Shown: in pieces, positions 18,977 to 28,154 of the stretch
Numbering within the stretch: position 1 is the first letter of the stretch
How the letters are laid out: each line of letters opens with the position of its first letter
Source of the DNA: Neptuniibacter sp048548695
Lineage (GTDB): Bacteria > Pseudomonadota > Gammaproteobacteria > Pseudomonadales > Balneatricaceae
Length of the DNA: 64,000 bases
Direction: 5' to 3' (one strand)
NCBI RefSeq assembly: GCF_048548695.1
Contig: NZ_JBLYIF010000011.1
Program-made: the position numbers and the translations under genes
Notes under the pieces: generated by a model
What the model saw: only the letters and a program-made list of their open reading frames with translations
The model's database searches: none
Told to the model about the DNA's origin: nothing

Positions 18977-20674
18977 TTACTCCTCGACAGCCGTATACAA
19001 CAACGGCAGATTATTCTGAGTGGCAGAGTTCAGTTGTATCACGGTGTGTGGCCCGACAGCACCGTCTGGGCTTAAGCCTTGGCTCAATTGAAAACGGCGA
19101 ACCTGGCGCACTAAACTGTCATCATAAATAGCCGGTGCCTGATTCAGTGGTGAGCGACCCTGAATTAGCGCCAATTGCTCATCCAGCCAGGCCAACATCG
19201 GGCCGGTGCCCCCTGGCTGCAAAATCCCCGTGTAAGCTTCAGGTGTATGCCACAAAACGGCGAACTCGCCATCCAGCCAAAGTTGCAAGTCAGCCAATTT
19301 TACCCAATGTGTTTTGCCCACCAGCCTGACCTTGGCCCGGTCCTTATGTACCGATTCCAAGGTGACAAAATATTTCTGTCCCTGGGGGTTAAACAGGCTT
19401 AGCACTGCCGGGCGGTTAAGCCGGACTAAGTCATCCAGCCGCGAAACAGTAAACATACAACGCAATCCCTGGCTTTCGGCAAACCGACAAACACCGGGAT
19501 TATCCCGTGGGTTGTAATCAATATTCCATAGTTTAAGCAGGTCCTGATAAGCCAATACCTGTGTCAGTGCAGCATGTTCGTTATCCTGCCAGGTCCAGTT
19601 GGACGGGTTGGATAATTCAGGTATAGCCGGTTCGGACTGTGCCGTTTGATGGTCAGAAACTCCGGCGCTGGCGGCGGAGGCAACAGGCATCTGCTGCGCC
19701 TCAGCAACCGGTTTATGCTGCACCGGGGCTACGGTCGATGCGGGGGTTAACTGATCCAGTAATGCCTGGCCCTGAGGGGTAAAGGCAACGCCAACCAGAA
19801 GCAGCAGACCGAGTGCCAGCCCTGCAACCTTACCCACCCTGCCAGACTTAACTGCATGTGCCTTGCTGCCTTCTCCAAACACTTCATGAGCCGCTTTGCC
19901 CAGCGTTTCGGATCGTACCTTATTCTCTCGCTGCACATAGGTGCCGAGCAGAGCCCGGTCACATACGATATTAACCAGCCGTGGGATACCCTTAGTAAGC
20001 TGATACAGGCGCTTAATGGATGCTGCAGGAAACAACTGGCACTCAACACCGGCAATGGACAAACGATGAGAGATATAGCCTGCCAATTCATCCTGCCGCA
20101 ATGCCCTTAAATGGTAACGCGCCGTGATTCGCTGATTTAACTGCCGTAGTTCCGGACGCTGCAATAAGTCCAATAGCTCTGGCTGGCCAATCAAAATGAT
20201 CTGCAATAATTTTTGCGTATTAGTTTCAAGATTGGTGAGCAAGCGGATAGTTTCCAGTACATCCACCGACAAGTTCTGTGCTTCATCGATAATTAATACG
20301 GTGTGCCGGTTACTGCGATAATTTTCCAGCAAATGCTGATTAAGTGCATCAACATATTCCTTCATCTCACTGGAGCCGCTGTAACTGATCGCCAAATCAT
20401 CGCAGATGGCGGACAGCAGTTCTTTAACGGTGTATTTCGGGTTCAGCACCAGAGCAATTTCCGTCTGCTCCGGCATCTGCTCCAGCAAGCAGCGGCAGAC
20501 GGTGGTTTTGCCGGTGCCCACTTCTCCGGTCAGCAAGATAAAACCACCATTACTACCGACCCCATATAGCAGGTGCGCCAGCGCCTCTCGGTGCTGTTCA
20601 CTCATATATAGGAAGCGAGGATCCGGTGCGATGGAAAAAGGCGCTTCTGTCAGACCAAAATAGTTGTTGTACAT
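18977..20674 (-). CDS. gspA: type II secretion ATPase GspA/ExeA
   Basis: A 565-residue ExeA-type protein. The AAA domain (about 1-265) starts MYNNYFGLTEAPFSIAPDP, with Walker A GEVGTGKTT and Walker B VLIIDEAQN. One membrane segment follows (about 280-302), then a periplasmic part with a C39-peptidase-like region (about 365-475; no catalytic motif obvious) and a C-terminal peptidoglycan-binding domain (VRRFQLSQGLSPDGAVGPHT). It uses ATP to work on peptidoglycan so that the secretin can be placed. It forms an operon with gspB and is divergent from the VpsR-like gene. Confidence 0.93.
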   Translation of the reverse strand: MYNNYFGLTEAPFSIAPDPRFLYMSEQHREALAHLLYGVGSNGGFILLTGEVGTGKTTVCRCLLEQMPEQTEIALVLNPKYTVKELLSAICDDLAISYSGSSEMKEYVDALNQHLLENYRSNRHTVLIIDEAQNLSVDVLETIRLLTNLETNTQKLLQIILIGQPELLDLLQRPELRQLNQRITARYHLRALRQDELAGYISHRLSIAGVECQLFPAASIKRLYQLTKGIPRLVNIVCDRALLGTYVQRENKVRSETLGKAAHEVFGEGSKAHAVKSGRVGKVAGLALGLLLLVGVAFTPQGQALLDQLTPASTVAPVQHKPVAEAQQMPVASAASAGVSDHQTAQSEPAIPELSNPSNWTWQDNEHAALTQVLAYQDLLKLWNIDYNPRDNPGVCRFAESQGLRCMFTVSRLDDLVRLNRPAVLSLFNPQGQKYFVTLESVHKDRAKVRLVGKTHWVKLADLQLWLDGEFAVLWHTPEAYTGILQPGGTGPMLAWLDEQLALIQGRSPLNQAPAIYDDSLVRQVRRFQLSQGLSPDGAVGPHTVIQLNSATQNNLPLLYTAVEE

Positions 20675-20933
20675 CGAGGCCCCGGTGCTGAGAAATACTG
20701 CATAGACTTAATGACAGTTTACATCCTAATTGTTAATTCGTTGTGTATTAATATACACAGCACCGGGCACCTGTAAGTTTTTATTAAAGTTTTCATTAAA
20801 TTTTGTTCAGCTTGTGTACAGTTTACATGCGAAGGTTTCAGTCATAATGACCATCCTGTAACTACAATTAGATACATAAGGACATACCGCGACGGAATTA
20901 CCCGCTGCACCAGCCCCCCCTAATGGTGACGTC
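20675..20933. promoter_or_regulatory. divergent control region of gspA and the VpsR-like gene
   Basis: A 259-base AT-rich region between divergent genes. It holds a perfect inverted repeat TGTGTAT-TAAT-ATACACA at 20742-20759. It also has two copies of ACAGTTTACAT (near 20714 and at 20818), the second extended as TGTGTACAGTTTACATGC at 20813-20830. Close variants occur upstream of the riboswitch at 22808 and 22858. These look like operator sites, possibly for the VpsR-like regulator itself; binding is not shown. Confidence 0.5.
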
Positions 20934-22310
20934 ATGAATACGGAATTCTCACTTGCGAACCCAAGTGATACGACGGTTCGTAAAGCGCTCTATCTAGATT
21001 TGGCTGAGTATCACCAAAACGACATTGATACCTTTGAGTTTTCAAACTGGGCGATCGACCGGGTGACGAACCTGCATCAGGCTAAATCCCATATGGAGCA
21101 TTACCCCTATCTTGTCGGCATGGTATACCTCAGTAACCTGACACCTGAACAGCACGAGCAGATTATTACCATCATTAATTCCGACTACACCCGTAGCTGG
21201 ATTGCTCTGATTGAACATCGCGATCTGCTGGATAGCCAATTCCGGCGTCTGATCTATGAGAACTTCTATGACTACTTCACCCTGCCACTAAAAGACAACT
21301 TCCGGTTTTTGAAAACCGTACTGGGGCATGCCTATGGCATCGCCTATTTACGCGCAATAGAGCATGATGCTGCAGAGGAATACACCGAATACTCTGAAAT
21401 GGTGGGTGCCAGCAACAAAATTCGCCAAGTGTTCGATGGTATTCGTAAAGTCGCCGGTGTCGATGCCCCGGTATTAATCAGCGGAGATACCGGTACCGGC
21501 AAAGAAATGGTGGCGCGGGCGATTCATCAACGCTCCGACCGGGCCGAGGGACCTTTTATCGCAGTTAATTGTGGTGCCCTGCCAGATACCTTGATTCACG
21601 CAGAGTTGTTTGGCTTTGAAAAAGGTGCCTTTACCGGTGCCTATAAACAGAAGATTGGTAAGATTGAAGCCGCTCAGGGTGGCACGATATTCCTCGATGA
21701 AATTGGTGATTTGCCGCTAGAACTTCAGGTTTATCTACTGCGGTTTCTGGAAGAGTCCACCATCGAGCGTCTGGGTGGCAACGACAGTCATCATGTGAAT
21801 GCCCGCATCATCGCCGCCAGCCATGTCAACTTAGAAGAAGCGGTCGATCAGGGGCATTTTCGCGAAGATCTGTTTTATCGCCTGAATGTACTGAATATCC
21901 ATGTCCCCTCTCTGGCAGAGCGATTTGAAGATATTGAGCTACTGGCGTATTACTTCTTTCGCAAGTTTTCCGATGAATATGGCTTGAACGCTCAAGGCTT
22001 TACCCGCAAGGCATTAATGGCGATGAACAGCCATCCCTGGCCCGGTAATATCCGTGAGATGATCAACCGTATTCGCCGTGCATTAGTCATGACTGAAAAC
22101 CGTTTGATTACCCCCGCTGACCTTGGCCTTGATCTTGGTTATACACCGGTAGATGTTGTGTCATTGGATGAGGCACGGCAAAAAGCCGAAGAGGTAGCGA
22201 TCAAAAGCACCTTGCACTACGCCCATAACAATATTTCCAAAACCGCCAAGATGCTGGGCATCTCACGCGTTACCCTATACCGACTCATTGACAAATACGG
22301 ACTGAAATAA
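20934..22310 (+). CDS. VpsR-like sigma-54-family transcriptional regulator
   Basis: A 458-residue regulator. An N-terminal domain (about 1-130) resembles the atypical receiver of VpsR-type proteins; no clear phospho-acceptor DxxMP pattern is seen. The AAA+ domain (about 150-385) has Walker A GDTGTGKEMV, a sigma-54 contact loop GAFTGA and Walker B GGTIFLDEIGDLP. A Fis-type HTH ends the protein (ISKTAKMLGISRVTLYRLIDKYGLK). In Vibrio, VpsR binds c-di-GMP and drives biofilm and secretion genes; here the neighbours are gspAB and a riboswitch-led protease, in keeping with that role. Unlike Vibrio VpsR, the GAFTGA loop is intact. Confidence 0.85.
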   Translation: MNTEFSLANPSDTTVRKALYLDLAEYHQNDIDTFEFSNWAIDRVTNLHQAKSHMEHYPYLVGMVYLSNLTPEQHEQIITIINSDYTRSWIALIEHRDLLDSQFRRLIYENFYDYFTLPLKDNFRFLKTVLGHAYGIAYLRAIEHDAAEEYTEYSEMVGASNKIRQVFDGIRKVAGVDAPVLISGDTGTGKEMVARAIHQRSDRAEGPFIAVNCGALPDTLIHAELFGFEKGAFTGAYKQKIGKIEAAQGGTIFLDEIGDLPLELQVYLLRFLEESTIERLGGNDSHHVNARIIAASHVNLEEAVDQGHFREDLFYRLNVLNIHVPSLAERFEDIELLAYYFFRKFSDEYGLNAQGFTRKALMAMNSHPWPGNIREMINRIRRALVMTENRLITPADLGLDLGYTPVDVVSLDEARQKAEEVAIKSTLHYAHNNISKTAKMLGISRVTLYRLIDKYGLK

Positions 22311-22334
22311 AGCAGGCTGGCCAAAAGCCGCTTT

Positions 22335-22679
22335 TTGTTTCACTGGCTTTACATTTTCAACCGGCCACAAACCTGCATTAAATTTTATGCAATTGTTTTC
22401 ATTGCATTTTTTTTATATGGCTCAATCTTTGCGATATTCCTTGCACCATCATTGAATATCGCCCATAGCGGGGCTACCGGTTTGAATATGAAAGAATTGC
22501 TACCCAGTACCGAGCATCAGGCTGAAGACGAAGAGTCCGGCACTGTAGTTGCCGCGCAGTTCCGTCCTGTTGCCGGCCGCCACCTGCGGCGTACTAACCA
22601 CAAAAAATCCAACCCGTCTGAAGTCTTCATTGTCCTTTGGGACGAACTGGACAGTGTCCATCCACACGATCATTTCTGA
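22335..22679 (+). CDS. possible small membrane protein
   Basis: A 114-codon frame that would start at TTG, with no good ribosome binding site. It has a hydrophobic segment (about residues 18-38, IVFIAFFLYGSIFAIFLAP) and then an acidic and basic tail. No family is recognised. It lies 24 bases after the VpsR-like gene and could be co-transcribed. An internal ATG at about residue 52 would remove the membrane segment. Low support. Confidence 0.35.
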   Translation: MFHWLYIFNRPQTCIKFYAIVFIAFFLYGSIFAIFLAPSLNIAHSGATGLNMKELLPSTEHQAEDEESGTVVAAQFRPVAGRHLRRTNHKKSNPSEVFIVLWDELDSVHPHDHF

Positions 22680-23016
22680 ACTTCGCGTCTCCTTCCCTAT
22701 TTTCTCCCTGCGTTAACAACTGCCCTCCCACTGCATCCCCCGTGCTGTTTACATGTTGTTAATCTATATCAAACAAACGCTTGTTTTATTCCACAATTGT
22801 ATAAGACTTGTACAGTTGTAAATGCTAGGATGCACCTAAGTTCACAGATGTGACATGTTGTACAGTCGTTGAACAGGTTTGACGCTGGTAGCAGGCGCCC
22901 ACCGAGCGGAACGGGTTAGGGGAACACATCAAGGCTGATTATGCGGCTACGGCTGTAACAAAATTCAATACAAAACTTATGTAAGGCGGGTGGGAAAACA
23001 GTACCACCTTGAAAGA
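22680..23016. promoter_or_regulatory. upstream control region of the riboswitch-protease unit
   Basis: About 340 bases without a convincing gene, AT-rich up to 22860. It contains two variants of the motif also found before the VpsR-like gene: TTGTACAGTTGTAAATGC at 22808-22825 and TTGTACAGTCGTTGAAC at 22858-22874. It also has TGTTTACATGTTGTTAATC at about 22746. The clustering suggests shared regulator sites; the regulator is unknown. Confidence 0.4.
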
Positions 23017-23107
23017 TCCTCTTCCGAAAGGGCACAACCCGAGTAATTGGGTGTCGCAAAGCTCCGGATCCTCCTTGTGAGGATGGCCGAACTACCGAAG
23101 GAGAGCG
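23017..23107 (+). promoter_or_regulatory. cyclic-di-GMP-I (GEMM-I) riboswitch
   Basis: The stretch matches the GEMM-I fold by eye. P1 is CTCTTC (23019-23024) with GGAGAG (23100-23105). GGGCACAACC corresponds to the conserved GGGCAAACC. A hairpin ACCCGA-GTAA-TTGGGT carries a GNRA tetraloop. Then comes the near-invariant GTCGCAAAGC, a second stem ATCCTC/GAGGAT and the 3' motif GCCGAACTACCGA. It lies 56 bases ahead of the metalloprotease start, with no obvious intrinsic terminator between, so translational control or RNA stability is more likely. Ligand choice between c-di-GMP and cGAMP was not settled. Confidence 0.87.
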
Positions 23108-23162
23108 TTTCCGACAGATTTTGCGCGTTGGGGATCTTAGCTTAAATGTTGCGGAGATTCCC

Positions 23163-25433
23163 ATGAAAAAGCGGCTTTCCCTTGTTGCTGTCCTTGGCAT
23201 GTGTGCCACTGTATATTCTGCAGGCTATCTGCAAACGAGCACCCAATCTTCAGTGCCCGCATTGTCTACTGTTGAAGGACAATTGATCCGAATCGTCGAA
23301 GACTTTGCCTCCGGTGATTATCGTGAGCACAACTTCGTACAAACCAGCACGGGTGAACGTATCTCCCTACAAGGACTCGAGTTGCCTGAACATCTTTTAA
23401 CAGGCCAACCAGTCATCCTGAATAACATCACTGCTGATGCCGGACATAAAGCCGTTGCTGCTGACACCAGCCTGATAGTCATGGGCGCTAATGGTGCCGA
23501 GTCCGCCGGCAGCGAAGGCATTCTGAGCGGTAGTTTAGGCGAACGTAAAGTCGCAGTACTGATGGTGAATTTTCAGGATCAACCCAGTGACAAACCCTGG
23601 TCCGCTGCACAGGTTGATAACAATGTATTCACTCAGGTGAACGACTTTATTCAGGAAAACTCCTATAACCAAACCTGGTTAAGCGGCAATGTGTTTGGCT
23701 GGTATACCGTACCCGTTGATGGTTATGCCGGTAGCTGTCCCTCCAACTGGGATGACCTGGCGATGAATATGGCAACAGGTGCCGGCGTTAACCTAAGTGG
23801 TTATGATCACCTGATCTTTATGTTGCCACCGGGCAGCAACTGTAGCACCAATGCTGGCACCATTGGCGGCTCCCCCTCCCGGGCCTGGATCAGCTCGGCG
23901 CTGGACACCCGTGTTGTCGCACATGAGTTCAGCCATAATCTGGGGTTGTACCATGCACATGCCATGGACTGCGTAGGCGATACTGAAACCACCAGTTGTA
24001 CCAATCTAATCTACGGTGACTTCCTGGATATCATGGGTAGCCAGATTGGCCATATGAATGCATTTAACAAAACCCGCCTGGGTTGGCTGGACTATGGTGT
24101 ATCGCCCGATATTACAACTGTGACCAGCTCTGGCACCTACCAAATTTCGCCGATCGCCAGTAATACCAATGAGGTTAAAGCACTGCGTATCCCACGTGGC
24201 ACTGACGCCTCCGGCGCACAACGCTGGTACTACCTTGAGTACCGTCAGCCTATCGGTTGGGACAGTGAGCCGTTTGAACCAGGACTGTACAAATACCCTG
24301 AAAACATTGCCAATGGTGTCATTATCCACACCGCAACTGAAGGCGATGGCAACAGTAGTTACCTGTTAGATATGACCCCGGAAACCGTCACTGTATTGCC
24401 TGGTTTTGACCTTTATGATGCGGCACTGGAAGTCGGTCAGAGCTTTACCGATTCAGACGCGGGCATTACCGTCAATGTCGTCACCAATGACAGCAATGGC
24501 ATCACCGTTGCCATTGCCATGGATGACCAGCCAGCACCCAGCAATACCGCACCTGTTGCGCAAAATGACAGTGCCACCACCAGCGAAAGTGCTGCAGTAA
24601 GCATTGCCGTACTGGCTAATGACAACGATGCCGATGGTGACAATCTGAGCATTACCGGTACCAGTGGTGTGAATGGCAGTGTCAGCATCAGTGGTGGCAA
24701 TTTGATATTCACCCCCAATACCGGCTTTAGTGGCGTTGAAACCTTCAGCTACAGCATCAGTGATGGTAACGGCGGCAGCGACTCTGCCAATGTCAGTGTT
24801 AATGTAACCGCCAGTAACAACGCGCCGGTGGCAGTCAATGACAGCGCCTCAACCCAGGCCAATACCAGTGTTTCGATTGCAGTACTGGCCAATGACTATG
24901 ATGCGGATGGTGACGCCCTGAGTATTACCGGCACCAGCGGAGTAAATGGCGGCGTCACCATCAGTGGTGGCAACCTGGTGTTTACCCCGGCAAACGGTTT
25001 TAGCGGCACTGAAATATTTAACTACAGCGTTACTGATGGCCAGGGCGGTTATGCTACCGGGTCTGTTTCCGTCACTGTCAGTGCCTCAGCCAACAACGCC
25101 CCGCTGGCACAGAACGACTTGGTAACCATCAGCAGTAAAACCAGTGTCATCATTGCGGTACTATCCAATGACAGTGACCCAGAGGGTGACAGCCTGAGCC
25201 TGGTCAGCTTTGATCAAGGCCGCTATGGCAGCGTGTCCCGCAATGGTAACCAGTTGATTTACACCCCAGGTAAACGCTTTAAAAGCAGTGATACCTTCAG
25301 TTATACCATCAGTGATGGCAACCTGAGCGCCAACGCCAGTGTGACCATCCAACTGTCTGACAGCGGTAGCGATGGCACCACCAGCGGCGGCAGTAAAGGC
25401 GGCGGTAAAGGTGGCAAGGGCCCCAACAAATAA
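23163..25433 (+). CDS. secreted M11/gametolysin-like zinc metalloprotease with Ig-like repeats
   Basis: A 756-residue exported protein. The start at 23163 (MKKRLSLVAVLG) is chosen because GGAG is 6 bases upstream and a signal peptide follows; an upstream in-frame codon lies inside the leader. The catalytic zinc motif is HEFSHNLGLYH (HExxHxxGxxH), about residue 250, in a peptidase M11-like domain. Three tandem cadherin/Ig-like repeats follow (about 460-735), each with a LxNDxDxDGDxLS-type calcium-binding pattern. The tail is Gly/Lys-rich (SKGGGKGGKGPNK). It is led by a GEMM-I riboswitch and is probably a type II secretion substrate acting on matrix or host glycoproteins. Confidence 0.88.
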   Translation: MKKRLSLVAVLGMCATVYSAGYLQTSTQSSVPALSTVEGQLIRIVEDFASGDYREHNFVQTSTGERISLQGLELPEHLLTGQPVILNNITADAGHKAVAADTSLIVMGANGAESAGSEGILSGSLGERKVAVLMVNFQDQPSDKPWSAAQVDNNVFTQVNDFIQENSYNQTWLSGNVFGWYTVPVDGYAGSCPSNWDDLAMNMATGAGVNLSGYDHLIFMLPPGSNCSTNAGTIGGSPSRAWISSALDTRVVAHEFSHNLGLYHAHAMDCVGDTETTSCTNLIYGDFLDIMGSQIGHMNAFNKTRLGWLDYGVSPDITTVTSSGTYQISPIASNTNEVKALRIPRGTDASGAQRWYYLEYRQPIGWDSEPFEPGLYKYPENIANGVIIHTATEGDGNSSYLLDMTPETVTVLPGFDLYDAALEVGQSFTDSDAGITVNVVTNDSNGITVAIAMDDQPAPSNTAPVAQNDSATTSESAAVSIAVLANDNDADGDNLSITGTSGVNGSVSISGGNLIFTPNTGFSGVETFSYSISDGNGGSDSANVSVNVTASNNAPVAVNDSASTQANTSVSIAVLANDYDADGDALSITGTSGVNGGVTISGGNLVFTPANGFSGTEIFNYSVTDGQGGYATGSVSVTVSASANNAPLAQNDLVTISSKTSVIIAVLSNDSDPEGDSLSLVSFDQGRYGSVSRNGNQLIYTPGKRFKSSDTFSYTISDGNLSANASVTIQLSDSGSDGTTSGGSKGGGKGGKGPNK
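24540..25360 (+). repeat. three Ig/cadherin-like coding repeats
   Basis: Within the metalloprotease gene three units of about 285 bases repeat the pattern NNAPxAxND...VAVLANDxDxDGDxLSITG...FTPxxGFSGxExFxYSxxDG. The first two are the most alike (for example the repeated SITGTSGVNG), the third has diverged. This suggests tandem duplication of a domain. Confidence 0.85.
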
Positions 25434-25444
25434 TTGCACAACAA

Positions 25445-25468
25445 AAAGGGCACCTTACGGTGCCCTTT
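25445..25468. terminator. bidirectional intrinsic terminator
   Basis: AAAGGGCACC and GGTGCCCTTT form a 10-bp stem with loop TTAC, flanked by A- and T-rich tracts. It sits between the convergent metalloprotease and DUF11-like genes and can serve both. Confidence 0.9.
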
Positions 25469-25485
25469 CTTATTGCAGCAGACCT

Positions 25486-26796
25486 TTAAGGTAAAGGCAG
25501 CAGGTATGGGTTGTCATCGGGATGCGGACAAGCCGATGGCAAGCCTGGGGTGCTTGAGTAACAGATTGAGCAATCTGCATCATCAGATGCAAACACACCT
25601 GTACCCGAGAACACACCCTGCGCAGTGACACCTGCGGTGTTACTGAACAATGCTTCTGGTGTATCTAACAGGTCAGCCAGTACGGTGTAGACCGAATGGG
25701 TACCCGGATCCCACATCATGGTGTCGCCGGTAGGTGCAGCCGGGAAGTAACACAGTGATAGTGGGTAACTTTCACCTGCCAGCAGATTTGGCAGTGGCAT
25801 TGGGCTATCCAACGCGACTGTATCTGTCAGCATGACATTGGTGAGCGTTTCATCAGCACCTGTATTGGTGACTGTGATATCAACACAGGCTTCAACACCA
25901 AGGATAGTGCCACCGTCATGAGGGACCTCAACCAGACGAATCATTGGGTCACCACAAGATTTCACGATGTCGATAGAAGGCGGCGCAAAATCCGGACAGG
26001 TAGTATTGCCGTCATCGCTAACTGATGGCTCGTGCGCAAACTCAGTATCCGCACTGACAGTCACTTCGTTATAACCCGAAGCTGGCAGCGGGCTTGGCAC
26101 CGTACAGGCCACGTTAATGACCGCAGAAGCGCCTTCAGCCAAAGACACCGGTACATTACTGATATTACAACCCGCAATGGACTCATTGACCTGGAAGTTA
26201 CTTAAAATACCGTCACCGGTATTGGTTACGGTAACTTCATAGTTATAGGTTGCACCATCAGCACCACCGTTAACTAACACCGGTGCTGCAGGACAGTCTT
26301 TGACAACATCGATATCAGGGTCACCCGGAAAATAGCAGAATGAGATATGGCTTAAGCCACTGTTTTTGCCATTTTGGGGGTTAACTGGTGAGTGCAGGTT
26401 ACCATCCGCATTGATGCCGGAACCGTCATAGTCATACAGGTTACCGCCGATCGGACCACCCTTAACAAAAATACCGTGTATCGTGCCCTGAAAGTTCGAC
26501 CAGGAAAACGTATTGTTACTGCCCAATACGATAGTTACCCAATCATTATTCAGGTATTGGTCCGGGCTAAGTTTTACCTCCAATAACCCGGGTACATCAC
26601 CGTAGAGATCTAAACAAGTTAGATTACCCTCATGTACCATAGGCGTAATGCCACCCGGAACCGTAGCCGTTCCGGCGTAGTCCTGAAGGTCCGCATACGC
26701 AGTCATACTCCACATCAAAGCCAATACGGCACCGGCAAATCCCAGGCCGCACCGCTTAATGTAAGCAGCTATTGCGTGTTTATTAAGCAGGGACAT
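25486..26796 (-). CDS. exported DUF11-like repeat protein
   Basis: A 436-residue protein with a signal peptide (AVLALMWSMTAYA). The N-terminal part (about 40-160) binds no known ligand by motif. Two DUF11-like repeats follow, marked by YEVTVTNTGDGILSNF and VDITVTNTGADETLTNV with nearby DIVKSCG or DVVKDC cysteines. The C terminus is cysteine- and proline-rich (ADCSICYSSTPGLP). The recurring phrase CYFPG/CYFPA suggests internal duplication. GGAGGG lies 8 bases before the ATG. It is probably secreted or surface-attached. It faces the metalloprotease gene across a shared terminator. Confidence 0.75.
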   Translation of the reverse strand: MSLLNKHAIAAYIKRCGLGFAGAVLALMWSMTAYADLQDYAGTATVPGGITPMVHEGNLTCLDLYGDVPGLLEVKLSPDQYLNNDWVTIVLGSNNTFSWSNFQGTIHGIFVKGGPIGGNLYDYDGSGINADGNLHSPVNPQNGKNSGLSHISFCYFPGDPDIDVVKDCPAAPVLVNGGADGATYNYEVTVTNTGDGILSNFQVNESIAGCNISNVPVSLAEGASAVINVACTVPSPLPASGYNEVTVSADTEFAHEPSVSDDGNTTCPDFAPPSIDIVKSCGDPMIRLVEVPHDGGTILGVEACVDITVTNTGADETLTNVMLTDTVALDSPMPLPNLLAGESYPLSLCYFPAAPTGDTMMWDPGTHSVYTVLADLLDTPEALFSNTAGVTAQGVFSGTGVFASDDADCSICYSSTPGLPSACPHPDDNPYLLPLP

Positions 26797-27155
26797 ACCG
26801 CTACCCTCCTTTCGCTTTGATTGCTTGTACCAGCGACTTTGGCTGGTACAGACGACCGTTTTCGAAATGCCGCCTTGCGGCGTATCTGCTAGCAGGGAGG
26901 CATTCCGCTCCCGCTCTCGTGATCAGGGTCCTTAGACAAAGGCCACAAGGAGCTCAGAAATAGCAATGCATAACTCACACCAGACTGGTATGTACATGAA
27001 ATACCAAGGTTTTATAAAAGACTAAAATCGGCAAATGACAATAACTGTCAGGAAGGTGTTACATATCCCGAGATAACACCACTTTAGTGTTCAGAATATG
27101 TAACGGATAGTACGGCAAGTCACTGAAACAACTTGCCAACCAAACGGTATAACCC
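26797..27155. promoter_or_regulatory. structured leader of the exported DUF11-like gene
   Basis: A 359-base region with no gene. Just ahead of the start, the minus-strand transcript could form strong hairpins: TGTACCAGC/GCTGGTACA (26826-26850, 9 bp), GCCGC/GCGGC near 26872 and GGGAG/CTCCC near 26896. This stacking suggests a structured 5' leader. It was compared with GEMM-I and lacks the GCAAAGC core. The rest is AT-rich without visible features. Confidence 0.4.
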
Positions 27156-28037
27156 TCAGGCGGGTTTTAATTTTTGTAATACACTGTAACAGCCAACCAA
27201 TATGAGTCCAGCCGCTAATCCTGCCATACCCTCTAACACAATGGTGACAACACTATGCACCCCACCAGACAGGTTAAGCTGAAGTAACATAGCCTCCAGC
27301 ACATGATGTACCAGAGGTACGGTATGGGTAAGGATGCCACCGCCCACCAGAAACATCGCCAGGGTGCCCACGATGGCAAGCAACTTCATGAGTAGCGGTG
27401 CAAAAGTAAGAATAAAGCGACCCAAATGGCGGGTAACTGTCAGCGCGCCGGGTTTCTGGTAAAGGTACAGACCGAGATCGTCCAGTTTGACAATCGCGGC
27501 CACCAAACCGTACACCCCGACGGTAATAAGCAGCGCCACAACAATTAACACACTGATCTGCGTGGGCAGAGGTGTAGCAGCCACCACACCCAGCGTAATT
27601 ACGATAATCTCTGCAGAGAGTATAAAATCGGTGCGAATAGCGCCTTTGATTTTACTCGCCTCATCCAGTGGCTGTGGCGGATGGGCAGTTTTATGTTGAC
27701 GGTGAAACAGCTTCTCAAGCACTTTTTCAGCACCCTCAAAACACAGAAACAACCCGCCCAGCAATAACAGAATACTCACCGCCCAAGGCAGGAAATAACT
27801 GATCAATAGTGCCGCGGGTACCAGAATGGCTTTATTCAGCAGCGAGCCTTTGGCCACGGCCCATACCACTGGCAGTTCACGGTCCGCTTTCACCCCGGAT
27901 ACCTGTTGAGCATTCAGTGCCAGGTCGTCACCCAATACCCCTGAGGTCTTTTTCGCTGCGACTTTACTCATAGCCGCAACATCATCCAGTACGCTGGCTA
28001 CATCATCCAGCAAGGTAAGCAGTGAAGCGATAGCCAT
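27156..28037 (-). CDS. DUF808 (YedI-like) inner-membrane protein
   Basis: A 293-residue polytopic membrane protein. It begins MAIASLLTLLDDVASVLDDVAAMSKVAAKKTSGVLGDDLALNA, the standard start of the DUF808/YedI family, and has about six hydrophobic segments. The start at 28037 has GGAG at 6 bases; a longer frame to 28073 lacks support. The function is unknown. It is divergent from the dodecin gene. Confidence 0.88.
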   Translation of the reverse strand: MAIASLLTLLDDVASVLDDVAAMSKVAAKKTSGVLGDDLALNAQQVSGVKADRELPVVWAVAKGSLLNKAILVPAALLISYFLPWAVSILLLLGGLFLCFEGAEKVLEKLFHRQHKTAHPPQPLDEASKIKGAIRTDFILSAEIIVITLGVVAATPLPTQISVLIVVALLITVGVYGLVAAIVKLDDLGLYLYQKPGALTVTRHLGRFILTFAPLLMKLLAIVGTLAMFLVGGGILTHTVPLVHHVLEAMLLQLNLSGGVHSVVTIVLEGMAGLAAGLILVGCYSVLQKLKPA

Positions 28038-28154
28038 AATTACTCCTTCAGCCCTGTAAACACAGGGGTACACATCAGATCTGTCCGCTGGCGACGGTCA
28101 GTCATCCCTGCCCTGAACTATACTGGTTCAACGTTACCACGCAAGGAGATAACC

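Noticed and set aside
23121..23162. Upstream start of the metalloprotease
   Set aside because: The extension lies in the riboswitch leader and would bury the signal peptide; 23163 has a good ribosome binding site.
26797..26950. Second GEMM riboswitch before the DUF11-like gene
   Set aside because: Hairpins are present but the GCAAAGC core and the 3' TACCGA motif are missing.
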